Source of the DNA: Gammaproteobacteria bacterium
Lineage (GTDB): Bacteria; Pseudomonadota; Gammaproteobacteria; S012-40
NCBI GenBank assembly: GCA_029881255.1
Contig: JAOUMY010000002.1
Coordinates: 458,841-522,840 of the forward strand
Direction of reading: 5' to 3'
DNA length: 64,000 bases
Made by a program: the position numbers and the translations under genes. The notes under the pieces were generated by a model. The model saw only the letters and a list, made by a program, of their open reading frames with translations, did no database searches and was not told the origin of the DNA. Positions 1-10,768 of this stretch are shown in pieces. Each line of letters begins with the position of its first letter. Position 1 is the stretch's first letter.

Positions 1-1766
1 CCATACAAAAGAAACAGGAAATTCTCCGGGTCAGGATAATCCGCATTCCAGCCCCATACAAAAATCTGCGCGGTCCCCTTCAGCATTTTCTCCTGAAAGC
101 GGTTATACATGGTATTGCGTATATTCAGCTGAATATCAATCTTCTTGAGCTGTTTCACATACCAGTTCAACCTTGCCTTATCATCTGGTCCACTGGCCGT
201 AATATCCAGATTCAAAATTAGCGGTGTATTCGTTTTTTGATCGATACCATTTGTGAAACCCGCTTCGGCCAAAAGCTTTTTTGCGTAGTCAATAGATTTT
301 CGTTTTGGCTTTCCATCGACCCAGTCATAAACGAATGGATTAATGCCATTCTTTCCATCTCGATAGCCATATATCCCTGGGGGAATCGGCCCCTGCGCCG
401 GAATTCCTCTTCCATTTGCAAAGATGGAAATAAATTCTTCATAATCGATGGCAATAGAGATTGCCTGACGTAATTTTTGATTAGCCTTAGATAGACCACC
501 CACAACAGGGTCTTGCATATTAAAGCCCATATAATAAACAGACGAAGCAACAACAGTTGATAGGCGGATATTTTTCTCGGTCATGCTTTCACTCAAACCG
601 ACATCCCCTTGCGCAGAAAACTGTATCGCCTGATCGAAACTCTCCGAACTGATGCCGGAAGTGTCGTAATAACCCTGGAGGAATTTATTCCAATAAGGGA
701 TGGTTTCTTTTTCCGGCAAGTAAATCGCTTTATCAATAAAAGGCATTCTATTGCCCGCGTCTTCCAGCAGACCAGCTTCGCGATCGCCAGGCTCTCCGCG
801 AGTCGGATAGGTATCACCTCGATAGTTAGGATTGCGTTCCAATAACATTTTTCGATTGGGATTGTTTACGGTAAGCATAAATGCCCCCGTTCCGACCGGG
901 TACCAATCTAAGGTAATATTTTTTTCCGCCATTCCGTTTTGTGCGTAAAAGCGATCAACTTCCGGCGCCATTGGCGCAAAGAAAGGCATAGCCAACCAAT
1001 ACAACAGTTGAGGGTATTTTCCTTTTACTCGAATACGATAACTATACCTGTCAACGACCTCGACGCCTTTAATCTGATACGAAGTCAGATCGAGAAAAGT
1101 TTTCCCTTGTTTCTTTAGCTCTGCATAATCGTTCTTTAATTGTTCGCCAAATTCACTCAGACCGACTATATATTCGCTCATTGTGCCAAATATTGGTGAA
1201 TGTATGGCAGGATGTGCCAGACGCTTTATTTGGTATACATAGTCACCCGCTTCAAGATTACGCGTCCCGTTAGCTTCAAAATCTGCCAGTTCATATTTGT
1301 CGTCAATATCCTCTGCCTTCAGTTCGTGATAAAGAAAATTGCCCTCGCCATCTTTCGCAAAAGCAGGATGTGGTTGATAAAGTATCCCCGGTTTGATGCG
1401 CACCAGGTATTCGCTCTCCGCAACTTTGTCTGTTGGCGCATTTTCACTTAGTTGTCCACCGTCCTTGTCGTAATACGTTACCAGTGGCATGCGATAAGCC
1501 GTCAATTCGGTCAATTCGTAGGGACGTTTCAGGTAGTGATATTGCAAAGGTGGTTCATAGATTTGACCAATGAATGCGTATTCGTTGGAACTGTACGATC
1601 GTGCCGGATCAAGGTGTTTGGGGCGTTCACTAAAAGAGGAATAGAGAATATTTTCACCGCGTTCAAGACTGGAATATGGATTGTTCCAAGCGCCATCGCC
1701 ACAGGCTGTCGCCAAAACCCATACAAGTCCCGTAGTGAATACTTTCGTCAGCCCTGTTTTTCGCAT
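1..1766 (-). CDS. Peptide-type ABC transporter substrate-binding protein (SBP family 5), truncated by the window edge
   Basis: The minus strand stays open from an ATG at 1766 to the left edge (about 588 codons) with no stop seen. The N-terminus (MRKTGLTKVF...) is a signal peptide ending LATAC, a weak lipobox, so an envelope lipoprotein is likely. Near the left edge it reads GWNADYPDPENFL, the conserved segment of DppA/OppA-type oligopeptide-binding proteins. An upstream segment reads EPPLQYHYLKRP, as in the family's early domain. By family it would capture peptides or similar solutes for an ABC importer. The permease and ATPase genes would lie outside the window. A TTG four codons upstream is a poorer start. 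Family assignment is confident; the substrate is unknown and the C-terminus is missing. Confidence 0.85.
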   Translation of the reverse strand, partial: MRKTGLTKVFTTGLVWVLATACGDGAWNNPYSSLERGENILYSSFSERPKHLDPARSYSSNEYAFIGQIYEPPLQYHYLKRPYELTELTAYRMPLVTYYDKDGGQLSENAPTDKVAESEYLVRIKPGILYQPHPAFAKDGEGNFLYHELKAEDIDDKYELADFEANGTRNLEAGDYVYQIKRLAHPAIHSPIFGTMSEYIVGLSEFGEQLKNDYAELKKQGKTFLDLTSYQIKGVEVVDRYSYRIRVKGKYPQLLYWLAMPFFAPMAPEVDRFYAQNGMAEKNITLDWYPVGTGAFMLTVNNPNRKMLLERNPNYRGDTYPTRGEPGDREAGLLEDAGNRMPFIDKAIYLPEKETIPYWNKFLQGYYDTSGISSESFDQAIQFSAQGDVGLSESMTEKNIRLSTVVASSVYYMGFNMQDPVVGGLSKANQKLRQAISIAIDYEEFISIFANGRGIPAQGPIPPGIYGYRDGKNGINPFVYDWVDGKPKRKSIDYAKKLLAEAGFTNGIDQKTNTPLILNLDITASGPDDKARLNWYVKQLKKIDIQLNIRNTMYNRFQEKMLKGTAQIFVWGWNADYPDPENFLFLLY

Positions 1767-2020
1767 GAATTTCAATTGATTGCCTAGTCAGTGCTAAATA
1801 ATGCCAGTTTCTTTTTTATGATGCCAATCAGGATTGGGGTACGCCGCGTTCTAATCGCATACAAAACCTGGAGTTTTAGACAAGCAAGAAAATCGCCAGA
1901 GAATTAAAAGAACGAAGAAACTTTGCGCAACATTGCTACTCAACACTAGCAACGAATAGAACGAAAACAGTTAGATTTGATTATTGTTTGAGATCAAGAC
2001 TAGCCATCTACCGGCGACGT

Positions 2021-3298
2021 TTAGACGACTTTTTCCAGCACGCCTTTCTCTCCTTGTATGCGAGCAAGTACTACCGCCCCGCACGCGTCGCTAAAAACAT
2101 TAACACTGGTGCGGCACATGTCGAGTACACGATCTACAGCCAAGATCAAGCCTATGCCCTCTGCCGGAAGACCTATCGCCCCAAGGATAATTGAAATCGC
2201 CACCAGGCTGGCAGATGGAATGCCTGCTACACCGATTGAGGTTAAAAGCGCGGTCATTACGATGGTAAACTGAATGCTGAAACTAAGCTCCAGGCCATAG
2301 GCCTGGGCAATAAAGATCGCGGCAACACATTCATAGAGCGCTGTCCCATCCATGTTCACTGTTGCGCCCAGCGGCAACACAAAACTGCTGGTACGGTTTG
2401 AAACACCAGCATTCTTTTCTACACAATCCAGAGTCAGTGGTAATGTCGCAGAAGAAGAACTTGTAGAGAACGCGGTCAATAGTGCCGGCGCCATGGCTTT
2501 GTACATCAGAAATGGATTTTTGACGCCGCCGACGAAACGCAGGATAAGAGGCATACTGATTAAAAAATGCGCTAACAAGGCAAGCAATACGGACAAGAAA
2601 AACATCAACAACGGTTCAAAGGCTGCCAGCCCGGTAGTAGCAATAACTTTAGCCACCAAACCAAATACACCAATGGGAGCGAATTTCATAATCAGGTCCG
2701 TAATTTTCATCATGACCTCAAACACGCCTTCCCAAAAACTACGCATGGTATCGCCTGGTTTACCTTCCAACTTGGCGACAAAATAGCCAAATAGCAAACA
2801 GAAAAAAATCAAACCCAACATTTGGCCTTCGGCAGCAGCGCTTACAATATTGGGCGGTATCATGCGCAGGAAGACTTCGGCAATATCCCCTGCACCCTTC
2901 CCTTCAACCTTACTCATAAACGAATCTGTGTCGGCCTGCAAACCGATAATCTCTTTCGCTGGCTCTCCATCAACAATCCCCGGTTGAAGAGCATTCACCA
3001 CCAGCAAGCCAATTAGTATTGCTACCAGACTAGTGCCCACGTAATAGAGCAACGTTTTGCTACCAAGTTGTTTCAGAGAGCCCGAGGCGCCAATACTCAA
3101 CATTCCGGTGATGATGGCAGAAACGATTAGCGGCACAATAATCATCTTCAAGGCATTAAGAAATAACATGCCGATAAAACTATAGACGTCATAAAAACGT
3201 AAAGTACCGATCCCCATTTCGGTACCAGTAATCATTCCAGCAATGATTGCCAGTGCTAAAGCAATCAGAATTTGCCAGTGCAGTTTTATCTTAGTCAT
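2021..3298 (-). CDS. Dicarboxylate/amino acid:cation symporter (GltP/DctA superfamily)
   Basis: 425 residues, the usual length for this family of sodium- or proton-coupled glutamate/aspartate/C4-dicarboxylate importers of the inner membrane. Hydrophobic segments run throughout. The serine-rich re-entrant motif ([12 protein letters not shown], around residue 275) and the NMDGTALYE motif (around residue 315) are both intact, as is the late segment with [13 protein letters not shown] that carries substrate-contacting residues. It starts with ATG 73 nt downstream of ppiD, behind the ppiD terminator, so it probably has its own transcript. Sequence alone does not separate glutamate from C4-dicarboxylate specificity. 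Confidence 0.93.
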   Translation of the reverse strand: MTKIKLHWQILIALALAIIAGMITGTEMGIGTLRFYDVYSFIGMLFLNALKMIIVPLIVSAIITGMLSIGASGSLKQLGSKTLLYYVGTSLVAILIGLLVVNALQPGIVDGEPAKEIIGLQADTDSFMSKVEGKGAGDIAEVFLRMIPPNIVSAAAEGQMLGLIFFCLLFGYFVAKLEGKPGDTMRSFWEGVFEVMMKITDLIMKFAPIGVFGLVAKVIATTGLAAFEPLLMFFLSVLLALLAHFLISMPLILRFVGGVKNPFLMYKAMAPALLTAFSTSSSSATLPLTLDCVEKNAGVSNRTSSFVLPLGATVNMDGTALYECVAAIFIAQAYGLELSFSIQFTIVMTALLTSIGVAGIPSASLVAISIILGAIGLPAEGIGLILAVDRVLDMCRTSVNVFSDACGAVVLARIQGEKGVLEKVV

Positions 3299-3318
3299 GT
3301 CTTCACCTCTGTTTTCGA

Positions 3319-3349
3319 TAAAACAAAAACGGCACCCTTAGGTGCCGTT
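3319..3349 (-). terminator. Rho-independent terminator of ppiD
   Basis: On the minus strand, a 9-bp stem AACGGCACC / GGTGCCGTT with a 4-nt loop (3328-3336 and 3341-3349) is followed by a T-rich run. It sits just after the ppiD stop and before the symporter gene. Confidence 0.85.
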
Positions 3350-3370
3350 ACGTTATCAACCTTCAGTCGA

Positions 3371-5260
3371 TTAAAGATTTCCTGGAAACTTTTGTATTTC
3401 AACCTCGTCTTTGATGCTTTTAAGCATAAAGCCGAACTCATCCATACCAATACTGTTGGCAATTCGGTTATTCGCGTCACTCTTCGTATTATCATCTGCC
3501 GCTTCATCGCCATCCTTAATAGCGAAAAGCGTCATAACGACAAAGTCCCCATTCGCAAGAGAGAAACCTTTGTTGGTAGTTGCGCCATTAGCTGGACGCG
3601 CCGCGGAGAATACTTCACGGCTGATCTCCGGGCCGAGAGTGGAATCATTACGTTTTACCCATGCGCGTTTTTCAGCCTTCTGTTTTTCCGCGTTGGCAAC
3701 AGACTCGATATCACTTCCGGAATTCAACTTTTCCAACGCCTTGTTTCCGGTTTCTTCGGCCATCTTCTTTGCGCGTTCGTTCTTTAACTCATTCTCGATG
3801 CGTGTACGCACCTGATCAAGCGGACGCACTTCAGCAGGACGATATTCTTTCAAACGGATGACCACGGCGTGTTGTTCGCTGAGTTCTATCATTGGGCTGT
3901 TCAGACGCTCACGCATAACATCTTCACCAAAGGCCGCGTCAATCACCTTGCGGTTCGATGCAATTGCGCCTGGACCTCCCCCTCTTCCAAAGAATGGGGT
4001 TGACTTGATTTGCAGCCCAAGCTTATCACGTGCTTCGTCAAGACTGTCCGGCAATTCATAGGTCAGATTTGACAGCTTTTCGACCTTATCAAAATATTCC
4101 TTTTCGGCTTTTTGACGCTTAATGTCGGCAGTAATCTCGTTCTTAACTTCCGCAAGCGGCTTCACCGCTCCACCGCGTACGTCTTCCAGCTTGATGACGT
4201 GATATCCGAAGGAAGAGAGTACAGGTTTACTTATCTCACCTTTCTTCAAAGAGAATGCGGACTTCTCAAATTCGGGATCCATCAACCCTTTTCCAAAGAA
4301 ATCTAGCATTCCGCCATCACTGGCAGATCCAGGATCAGCCGAGTGAGCCTTTGCCAGCTTTGCGAAATCTTCGCCCGCTACGGCTTTCTGATAAATCTCT
4401 TCAGCCTTGGCTTTGGACTCATTACTACTGCCTTCGATCAGGATATGCCGTGCTTTGCGCTCTTCTGGCGCAGAGAAACGATCCTTCTGATCGTCATAAT
4501 ATTCGTCGATTTCTTCGTCACTGACTTCAATCCCGCCTACCAGATCCTGAACTGACAATTCCAAATAGTCCAACATGACTTGCTCTGGCGTTTTATATGT
4601 TTCACTGTTGGCATCATAATGCGCTTTTACATCGTCATCAGAGACGTTCACACTTTTCTTGAAATCTTCGCTCTTAATGCGGATGTACGAGAGTTCACGT
4701 TCCTGGTTCTGCAGTTTCAGTGTAGCCTTTACCGCAGAGCTTGTGGCAAAACCTGTTGCCGCAATACCTTTTACGATTTGGTCTGCTAACAACGCGCGGC
4801 GGATTCGTGCTTCAAAACTGCTAGTAGGCTCACCCGACTGACGCAAGGCCATCTCATAAGCAGTTTTGGAAAACTTACCATCTTCCTGGAAGGCTTCAAT
4901 CTGTTGCAAGGTTGTAAACAGTTGTCCATCGGAAACTACCATGCCTGCGTCCAGTGCTGCACTGGTGAGCACTGCGTTATCTACAACGCGATCGAGCGCT
5001 GATGTCTTGATTTGTTGATCAAACATATCGGAATCAAAATTCTCGCCGAACATCTGCTCCATACGAGCGCGTTCATTATTAAACGCTATTTGATATTCAT
5101 AGACAGAGATATCTTTTCCAGCAACAGTGGCAACTTTCATTCCTGCTGTATCATCACGAAAATATTCGTTGATTCCCCAGAGGGCGAAGGAAAGGATAAT
5201 GGCACCGACGATTAACCAGGCAAAAAAACCCTGGGCACGATCACGTATGACTTGCAGCAT
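3371..5260 (-). CDS. ppiD: Periplasmic peptidyl-prolyl isomerase/chaperone PpiD
   Basis: 629 residues. The N-terminus is a single membrane anchor (about residues 15-33) ending in ALWGINEYF, the typical PpiD/SurA_N start. A SurA-like chaperone region follows, and then one parvulin domain (about residues 265-360) containing ARHILI, the GGMLDFFGKG loop and FGYHVIKLED. PpiD is tethered in the inner membrane, faces the periplasm and assists proteins leaving the Sec translocon. The position downstream of lon-hupB is the standard gammaproteobacterial arrangement. A terminator separates it from the upstream tRNA-Asp, so it needs its own promoter in the short gap (about 5261-5298), which I could not identify. 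Confidence 0.95.
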   Translation of the reverse strand: MLQVIRDRAQGFFAWLIVGAIILSFALWGINEYFRDDTAGMKVATVAGKDISVYEYQIAFNNERARMEQMFGENFDSDMFDQQIKTSALDRVVDNAVLTSAALDAGMVVSDGQLFTTLQQIEAFQEDGKFSKTAYEMALRQSGEPTSSFEARIRRALLADQIVKGIAATGFATSSAVKATLKLQNQERELSYIRIKSEDFKKSVNVSDDDVKAHYDANSETYKTPEQVMLDYLELSVQDLVGGIEVSDEEIDEYYDDQKDRFSAPEERKARHILIEGSSNESKAKAEEIYQKAVAGEDFAKLAKAHSADPGSASDGGMLDFFGKGLMDPEFEKSAFSLKKGEISKPVLSSFGYHVIKLEDVRGGAVKPLAEVKNEITADIKRQKAEKEYFDKVEKLSNLTYELPDSLDEARDKLGLQIKSTPFFGRGGGPGAIASNRKVIDAAFGEDVMRERLNSPMIELSEQHAVVIRLKEYRPAEVRPLDQVRTRIENELKNERAKKMAEETGNKALEKLNSGSDIESVANAEKQKAEKRAWVKRNDSTLGPEISREVFSAARPANGATTNKGFSLANGDFVVMTLFAIKDGDEAADDNTKSDANNRIANSIGMDEFGFMLKSIKDEVEIQKFPGNL

Positions 5261-5284
5261 AGGCTTCCGATCCGCTTTTGATTG

Positions 5285-5320
5285 AAAAAAACAAAAAAGG
5301 GCGCTCTAACCAGAGCGCCC
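5285..5320 (-). terminator. Rho-independent terminator after tRNA-Asp
   Basis: A 9-bp G/C-rich stem GGGCGCTCT / AGAGCGCCC (5299-5307 and 5312-5320) with a 4-nt loop. On the minus strand it is followed by a long T-rich tract. It ends the hupB/tRNA transcript before ppiD. Confidence 0.9.
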
Positions 5321-5328
5321 TAACTGTA

Positions 5329-5405
5329 TGGCGGAGCGGACGGGACTCGAACCCGCGACCCCCGGCGTGACAGGCCGGTATTCTAACCAGCTGAACTACC
5401 GCTCC
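5329..5405 (-). tRNA. tRNA-Asp (GTC)
   Basis: A 77-nt cloverleaf with a 7-bp acceptor stem (GGAGCGG/CCGCTCC), an encoded 3' CCA, the TTCGAGTCC T-loop and anticodon GTC (plus-strand complement at 5369-5371). It lies 11 nt from tRNA-Val, and the pair sits between hupB and ppiD. Confidence 0.97.
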
Positions 5406-5416
5406 AAAACCGAAAA

Positions 5417-5492
5417 TGGTGGGTGGTGAGGGACTTGAACCCCCGACATTCGCCTTGTAAGGGCGACGCTCTACCAACTGAGCTAACCACCC
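5417..5492 (-). tRNA. tRNA-Val (TAC)
   Basis: A 76-nt cloverleaf with acceptor GGGTGGT/ACCACCC, discriminator A, an encoded CCA and the anticodon loop CTTACAA, giving anticodon TAC (complement at 5457-5459). It begins 17 nt after the hupB stop codon, so it is probably processed from a hupB-tRNA transcript. Confidence 0.97.
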
Positions 5493-5509
5493 GGGTCTCT
5501 GAAGGCGGC

Positions 5510-5782
5510 CTAATTTACCGCATCCTTCAAGAATTTTCCAGGTTTAAATCCAGGAACCTTGGCAGCCTTAATTTCAATTGGCTTGCCAGTCTGTGGATTA
5601 CGGCCAGTACGAGCCGAACGTTCCTTAACCACAAATGTACCAAACCCTACCAGGGAAACTTGATCGCCGTCCTGTAGCGCTTTTGTCACAGAGCCTATCA
5701 GAGCATCCAGAGCGCGCGTGGCAGATGCTTTGGATATATCAGCGGTTTCAGCGATGGAGTCGATCAATTCAGCTTTGTTCAC
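5510..5782 (-). CDS. hupB: DNA-binding protein HU-beta
   Basis: 90 residues from a GTG start at 5782 (the longer open frame upstream has no HU homology). The start is supported by an AAGGGGAG Shine-Dalgarno, and the product begins VNKAELID as HU proteins do. The DNA-binding arm motif ([12 protein letters not shown], about residues 55-66) and the terminal FKPGK segment are intact. HU is a small nucleoid protein that dimerises and bends DNA. It has its own consensus promoter (5869-5897) and a structured leader. Two tRNA genes follow immediately. Confidence 0.96.
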   Translation of the reverse strand: MNKAELIDSIAETADISKASATRALDALIGSVTKALQDGDQVSLVGFGTFVVKERSARTGRNPQTGKPIEIKAAKVPGFKPGKFLKDAVN

Positions 5783-5823
5783 GTTACTGCTCCCCTTCGT
5801 TGTGTCGAATTTCGTGAAAAGAA

Positions 5824-5845
5824 AGGCCGCCTTCGCTGGCGGCCT
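5824..5845 (-). repeat. Leader hairpin in the hupB 5' untranslated region
   Basis: Inverted repeat AGGCCGCC / GGCGGCCT (5824-5831 and 5838-5845) around a 6-nt loop. On the minus strand it is followed by TTCTTTTC. It lies between the hupB promoter and its start codon, so it could be a weak attenuator or an mRNA-stabilising stem. Confidence 0.6.
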
Positions 5846-5868
5846 ATTATGTAGCCTTGAGGTCCGCA

Positions 5869-5897
5869 TTTATACCAGTCTGGCTAATGCCGGTCAA
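5869..5897 (-). promoter_or_regulatory. Sigma-70 promoter of hupB
   Basis: On the minus strand, TTGACC (-35, 5892-5897) and TATAAA (-10, 5869-5874) are separated by exactly 17 bp. Both hexamers match the consensus at 5 of 6 positions. The predicted start is near 5862, giving a leader of about 80 nt before the hupB GTG. Confidence 0.8.
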
Positions 5898-5937
5898 GCG
5901 AGTGACGCCTTAATTTTTTTTGTCGTCATAAACGAAA

Positions 5938-5975
5938 AGCCTAAAAACACAGCAATAAAACTGCGTTTTTAGGCT
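5938..5975 (-). terminator. Terminator after lon
   Basis: Long inverted repeat with arms AGCCTAAAAAC and GTTTTTAGGCT at its ends and a further paired segment inside (one mismatch). On the minus strand TTTTCGTTT follows. It lies 14 nt past the lon stop codon. Confidence 0.7.
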
Positions 5976-5989
5976 AGCAAGACCACTTA

Positions 5990-8422
5990 TCAGTGTCTTA
6001 ATGGTTTTCCGCTTTGATCCAAATTTTCTTTGTTTCCGTCGACAACTTCTTTTTCTTTCGAAGCTGCCACCGGTGTTGGCATATGCGCAAGAGCAACCTC
6101 TAGCACTTCGTCTATCCATTTAACAGGTTTTACATCAATTTTTTCCAAAATATTTTTTGGGATTTCCTGTAAGTCTCGACGATTTTCCTCAGGTATTAAA
6201 ACTGTGGTAATTCCACCACGATGCGCTGCCAGTAACTTTTCTTTCAAACCACCAATTGGTAGCACTTCTCCACGCAATGTAATCTCACCTGTCATTGCCA
6301 CATCGGCGCGCACCGGAATGTCGGTTAGCACTGACACCAGCGCAGTACACATCGCAATACCCGCACTTGGTCCGTCTTTTGGTATAGCTCCTTCAGGTAC
6401 ATGGATATGAATATCGTTCTTTTCGTAAAACTCATTATCCACACCAAGCACGCCTGAACGGCTTCTCACAACCGTTGTCGCGGCCTGTACGGATTCTTTC
6501 ATAACATCACCTAACTGTCCGGTAATCGTCATTTTGCCTTTACCCGGAATCAGGGCGGCTTCTATCGTTAACAGATCACCACCGACTTCAGTCCAGGCCA
6601 ATCCGGTTACCTGACCCACCTGATCCTTTTCTTCGGCACTTCCAAAACGGAAGCGTTTCACGCCAAGATATTTTTCAAGGTTTTCGGGTGTAACTTCAAT
6701 CTTGCTTTTCTCTGTATCCAGCAAAATTTCCTTCACAACCTTACGACAAATTTTCGAAATTTCACGTTCGAGATTACGCACGCCCGCTTCACGCGTGTAA
6801 TATCTAATTACGTCACGCAAAGCGTCTTCGCTAACATCAAGCTCTTCAGACTCCAGACCATTATTCTTTATCTGCTTTTGCAGAAGATAACGCTGGGCGA
6901 TATTGACTTTCTCTTCCTCGGTATAGCCGGCGATGCGTATCACTTCCATACGATCCAACAACGGACCAGGAATATTTAGACTATTCGCTGTGGCAATAAA
7001 CATCACCTCGGAAAGATCGTAATCGACTTCGAGATAGTGATCATTAAAGGTGTGATTCTGCTCCGGGTCCAAAACCTCCAATAGCGCAGAGGACGGATCA
7101 CCGCGAAAGTCCATGGACATCTTGTCTACTTCGTCGAGTAGGAACAGTGGATTTTTCACTTCCACTTTAGACATGTTTTGGACCAACTTGCCCGGCATAG
7201 AACCGATATATGTCCGGCGGTGACCACGAATTTCCGCTTCGTCACGAACGCCGCCTAAGGACATACGCACAAACTTTCGATTCGTGGCCTTTGCGATGGA
7301 ACGACCCAACGAGGTCTTACCCACACCTGGAGGTCCAACCAGGCAAAGAACCGAACCTTTGAGTTTCTTTACTCGCTGTTGAACAGCGAGGTATTCGAGT
7401 ATGCGTTCCTTGACCTTTTCGAGACCGTAGTGATCCGCTTCCAAAACTTCCTCGGCTTTTTTCAGATCATGGCGGATTTTTGTACGCTTTTTCCACGGCA
7501 CCGAAACCAACCAATCAATGTAGTTACGAACAACCGTAGCCTCGGCAGACATGGGCGACATCATCTTGAGCTTGTTCAACTCTGCCGTCGCCTTCTCTTT
7601 GGCCTCTTTACTCATGCCCGAAGATTCAATTTTATTTGCAAGATCTTCGGTTTCATTAGGCGCTTCATCCAGATCACCAAGTTCTTTCTGAATTGCCTTC
7701 ATCTGTTCGTTCAAATAGTATTCGCGCTGGCTCTTTTCCATTTGACGCTTAACGCGTCCACGAATGCGCTTTTCAACCTCAAGCAAATCGATTTCTGATT
7801 CCATTATGCCCATCAATTGTTCGAAACGGGCTCGGATATCCTCCATCTCAAGAATGCGCTGTTTTTCATCAATCTTAAGTGACATGTGCGCTGCAATTGT
7901 GTCCGCAAGACGACCTGCCTCATCGATACCGGATAATGACGTTAAAATTTCCGGTGGAATTTTCTTGTTTAACTTTACATATTGATCAAACTGGGCCAGT
8001 ACCGAACGAGTGAGCACCTCGGCTTCACGCTCATCAAGCGGCGTAGACTTAACTTGCTCAATACGCGCGCTGAAAAAATCTTCTCCGTCTGTAAATTCGC
8101 TAATTGTTGCACGCTGAATTCCTTCTACCAGAACTTTGACCGTGCCATCTGGCAATTTGAGGAGCTGCAAAATACTTGAGATTGTTCCGATGCGATAGAT
8201 GTCATCGATACTTGGCTCGTCCTGCCCTGCACTTTTTTGCGCAACTAACAAAATCTGTTTATTTTCTTCCATTGCGGCTTCCAGCGCTTTGATGGACTTT
8301 TCCCGTCCAACAAAAAGTGGAATAACCATGTGCGGATAAACAACAACATCTCTGAGAGGCAGTATCGGTATGACGTCGATTTCGTCATCGATGGTAGTGG
8401 TGCTTGTGTCTTTTTCGCTCAT
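5990..8422 (-). CDS. lon: ATP-dependent protease Lon (LonA type)
   Basis: 810 residues, near the usual LonA length. Domains in order: N-terminal substrate-binding LON domain (about 15-205), a coiled region, the AAA+ ATPase with Walker A GPPGVGKT (about residue 362) and Walker [11 protein letters not shown], then the protease domain with the catalytic Ser in PKDGPSAG (about 685) and Lys in GGLKEK (about 727). It degrades misfolded and regulatory proteins in the cytoplasm. An AGGA motif precedes the ATG. The position between clpX and hupB is conserved in gammaproteobacteria. The product is complete and unremarkable. Confidence 0.98.
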   Translation of the reverse strand: MSEKDTSTTTIDDEIDVIPILPLRDVVVYPHMVIPLFVGREKSIKALEAAMEENKQILLVAQKSAGQDEPSIDDIYRIGTISSILQLLKLPDGTVKVLVEGIQRATISEFTDGEDFFSARIEQVKSTPLDEREAEVLTRSVLAQFDQYVKLNKKIPPEILTSLSGIDEAGRLADTIAAHMSLKIDEKQRILEMEDIRARFEQLMGIMESEIDLLEVEKRIRGRVKRQMEKSQREYYLNEQMKAIQKELGDLDEAPNETEDLANKIESSGMSKEAKEKATAELNKLKMMSPMSAEATVVRNYIDWLVSVPWKKRTKIRHDLKKAEEVLEADHYGLEKVKERILEYLAVQQRVKKLKGSVLCLVGPPGVGKTSLGRSIAKATNRKFVRMSLGGVRDEAEIRGHRRTYIGSMPGKLVQNMSKVEVKNPLFLLDEVDKMSMDFRGDPSSALLEVLDPEQNHTFNDHYLEVDYDLSEVMFIATANSLNIPGPLLDRMEVIRIAGYTEEEKVNIAQRYLLQKQIKNNGLESEELDVSEDALRDVIRYYTREAGVRNLEREISKICRKVVKEILLDTEKSKIEVTPENLEKYLGVKRFRFGSAEEKDQVGQVTGLAWTEVGGDLLTIEAALIPGKGKMTITGQLGDVMKESVQAATTVVRSRSGVLGVDNEFYEKNDIHIHVPEGAIPKDGPSAGIAMCTALVSVLTDIPVRADVAMTGEITLRGEVLPIGGLKEKLLAAHRGGITTVLIPEENRRDLQEIPKNILEKIDVKPVKWIDEVLEVALAHMPTPVAASKEKEVVDGNKENLDQSGKPLRH

Positions 8423-8656
8423 GTAATTATCCTGAATCTCGTTATGGAATTAAAACACCCGGTCTGCCGGCTAATATTTCCCTTTGTCTAGCCTATGACA
8501 CCCACTCTTTATAAGCAAGTGATTATCAAGTCGATAATTCTCCCTACGGCATCCAAAAACCTGAAAGTTGAAGTGCAAGTTCTTGGCCAGTCGAGAAAAA
8601 GCGTTTGGGAAGTTGTTGAAGGAAATTATTGGGACTAGACAGCGAATTTCAAGAGT

Positions 8657-8692
8657 AAAAAAAAAGCGCATCAACAAAGATGCGCTTTTTTT
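8657..8692 (-). terminator. Bidirectional terminator after clpX
   Basis: Stem AGCGCATC / GATGCGCT (8665-8672 and 8679-8686) with a 6-nt loop, an A-run on one side and a T-run on the other. It could therefore terminate on either strand. It lies just downstream of clpX. The remaining clpX-lon gap (8423-8656) should hold the lon promoter, which I could not assign. Confidence 0.85.
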
Positions 8693-8705
8693 GATCAGTG
8701 ACTTA

Positions 8706-9980
8706 CTATTCAGGCATAGCCCTATCTTTTCCTTCAAACATCAGTAGCGGTTCGCTCTTACCTGCGATTGTGTCCTCATCTAACACAACTTTGCTGACGT
8801 CTTTCATTGAAGGTAATTCATACATGATATCGAGTAGTACATGTTCCAGGATCGAGCGTAAACCGCGAGCTCCTGTTTTACGATCCATCGCTTTACGCGC
8901 AATCGCGTGTAAGGCGTCTTCACGGAACTCCAGCTCACTACCCTCGATTTCAAACAATTTGGCATATTGTTTTGTAATCGCATTTTTCGGCTCAGTGAGT
9001 ACTCGAACCAAGGCTTCTTCGTCTAATTGCTCCAGAGTAGCTATTACCGGTAAGCGGCCGATAAACTCAGGGATCAGACCATACTTGACCAAATCTTCCG
9101 GTTCCACATCGTGTAATAGAGACGGATCCTTCTCTCGATCAATCTTACTCTTTACTTCCGCTGCGAATCCAATTCCACCCTTCTCTGTGCGCTCACGAAT
9201 GATCTTATCCAGGCCAGCAAACGCTCCACCACAAATGAACAGGATATTCGACGTATTAACCTGCAAGAATTCCTGCTGTGGATGCTTACGTCCGCCCTGT
9301 GGAGGAACCGAGGCTACAGTACCCTCGATCAACTTTAACAAGGCTTGCTGTACACCTTCCCCGGAAACATCACGAGTAATTGAAGGGTTATCAGATTTAC
9401 GAGAAATCTTGTCAATTTCATCGATGTAAACGATACCGGTTTGCGCCTTTTCAACATCGTAATCACACTTCTGCAGCAGCTTCTGTATGATGTTCTCGAC
9501 ATCTTCACCCACATAACCCGCTTCGGTTAGCGTCGTGGCATCGGCAATGGTAAACGGTACGTTGAGTAAACGCGCCAGGGTCTCAGCAAGCAACGTCTTA
9601 CCAGAACCCGTTGGACCCAATAGCAAAATATTGCTCTTGGATAACTCAACATCATCTTTCTTCTGTCCAGCATCGAGGCGTTTGTAGTGGTTATAAACCG
9701 CCACAGATAAAATCTTCTTTGCGCGACTCTGTCCGATGACGTACTCGTCCAATACTGCATTGATCTCTTTGGGAGTTGGCAGCTGATTACCATGGACGGA
9801 CGGGGATTTATCCTGAACTTCTTCGCGGATAATGTCGTTACACAATTCGACACATTCGTCACAAACAAAGACAGAAGGGCCGGCTATCAGCTTTCTGACT
9901 TCGTGCTGACTCTTTCCACAGAAGGAACAATAGAGCAGTTTATCTCCGCTATTGTTCTTATCGTGTCCATCATCACTCAT
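8706..9980 (-). CDS. clpX: ClpXP protease ATPase subunit ClpX
   Basis: 424 residues. The N-terminal zinc-binding domain has Cys18, Cys21, Cys40 and Cys43. It is followed by the AAA+ core with Walker A GPTGSGKT (residues 122-129), Walker [10 protein letters not shown], the pore-loop region and the sensor segment [11 protein letters not shown]. ClpX unfolds tagged or regulatory proteins and feeds them to ClpP. The gene starts 129 nt after clpP in the same direction. That gap is long enough for an extra promoter, but the order tig-clpP-clpX is standard and a shared transcript is likely. Confidence 0.98.
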   Translation of the reverse strand: MSDDGHDKNNSGDKLLYCSFCGKSQHEVRKLIAGPSVFVCDECVELCNDIIREEVQDKSPSVHGNQLPTPKEINAVLDEYVIGQSRAKKILSVAVYNHYKRLDAGQKKDDVELSKSNILLLGPTGSGKTLLAETLARLLNVPFTIADATTLTEAGYVGEDVENIIQKLLQKCDYDVEKAQTGIVYIDEIDKISRKSDNPSITRDVSGEGVQQALLKLIEGTVASVPPQGGRKHPQQEFLQVNTSNILFICGGAFAGLDKIIRERTEKGGIGFAAEVKSKIDREKDPSLLHDVEPEDLVKYGLIPEFIGRLPVIATLEQLDEEALVRVLTEPKNAITKQYAKLFEIEGSELEFREDALHAIARKAMDRKTGARGLRSILEHVLLDIMYELPSMKDVSKVVLDEDTIAGKSEPLLMFEGKDRAMPE

Positions 9981-10109
9981 GTGGTCACCTCATTACTAAA
10001 CAATCGGTTGCCCACAGGCTGTCAAATAGCCCGCGCGCCTTGTTCAAGTATCGTCTATTAGACATTTATTCCCACTTAACAATTCTAGGCAATTTTTCCT
10101 GACTTTACC

Positions 10110-10748
10110 CTATTTTGTATTGCTCTCGCCACGTTTGCTCAGGACTGAATCTATTAAACCCCACTCAACTGCCTCATCTCCCCCCATAAAATAGTCACGA
10201 TCCGTGTCTTTTTCTACTTTATCAAGAGGTTGACCAGAGTGCTCTGCCAAGATCTTATTCAATCGCTCACGCGCGCGCAGCACTTCCTTAGTATGGATTT
10301 CAAGGTCAGTCGCTTGTCCCTGATAGCCCGCAAGTGGTTGATGTATCATCATTCTTGAATGCGGCAGGCAATAACGCTTACCTGCGGCACCACCGCACAA
10401 TAACAAGGCGCCCATACTGGCCGCCTGGCCAATACAAAGCGTACTAACGTCCGGCTTGATAAACTGCATGGTGTCATAAATTGACAGCCCTGCCGTTACC
10501 GACCCACCGGGCGAATTTATATATAAGTAAATATCCTTATCGGGATTTTCAGATTCCAGAAACAACAACTGGGCAACTACCAGGTTCGCCATATGGTCTT
10601 CTACCTGGCCTACCAGAAAGATCACTCGCTCCTTGAGAAGGCGAGAGTAGATGTCAAACGCTCGTTCACCGCGCCCGGTCTGTTCGATGACCATGGGCAC
10701 CAGGTTCATCTGGGCTTCCAATGCACCCTTGCTGAAGTTATCGGTCAC
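10110..10748 (-). CDS. clpP: ATP-dependent Clp protease proteolytic subunit
   Basis: 212 residues with the serine protease triad in canonical positions: Ser111 (GQAASMG), His136 (MIHQP) and Asp185 (DTDRDYF). It forms the tetradecameric chamber of ClpXP in the cytoplasm. The N-terminal extension before LVPMVIEQT is the usual short propeptide. The start lies 20 nt after the trigger-factor stop, so tig and clpP are very probably co-transcribed. Confidence 0.98.
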   Translation of the reverse strand: MTDNFSKGALEAQMNLVPMVIEQTGRGERAFDIYSRLLKERVIFLVGQVEDHMANLVVAQLLFLESENPDKDIYLYINSPGGSVTAGLSIYDTMQFIKPDVSTLCIGQAASMGALLLCGGAAGKRYCLPHSRMMIHQPLAGYQGQATDLEIHTKEVLRARERLNKILAEHSGQPLDKVEKDTDRDYFMGGDEAVEWGLIDSVLSKRGESNTK

Positions 10749-10768
10749 TATAGGTTTTCCTTTATATG

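Noticed and set aside
8423..8656. lon promoter candidates (for example TTGCTT with TAGGCT)
   Set aside because: Hexamers fit poorly; no candidate stood out.
8471..8737. 88-codon open frame between clpX and lon on the minus strand
   Set aside because: It runs across the clpX terminator and the end of clpX; no homology or ribosome site.
9981..10109. Possible heat-shock (sigma-32) promoter upstream of clpX
   Set aside because: CTTGAAC is present but the -10 partner does not match; too weak to list.
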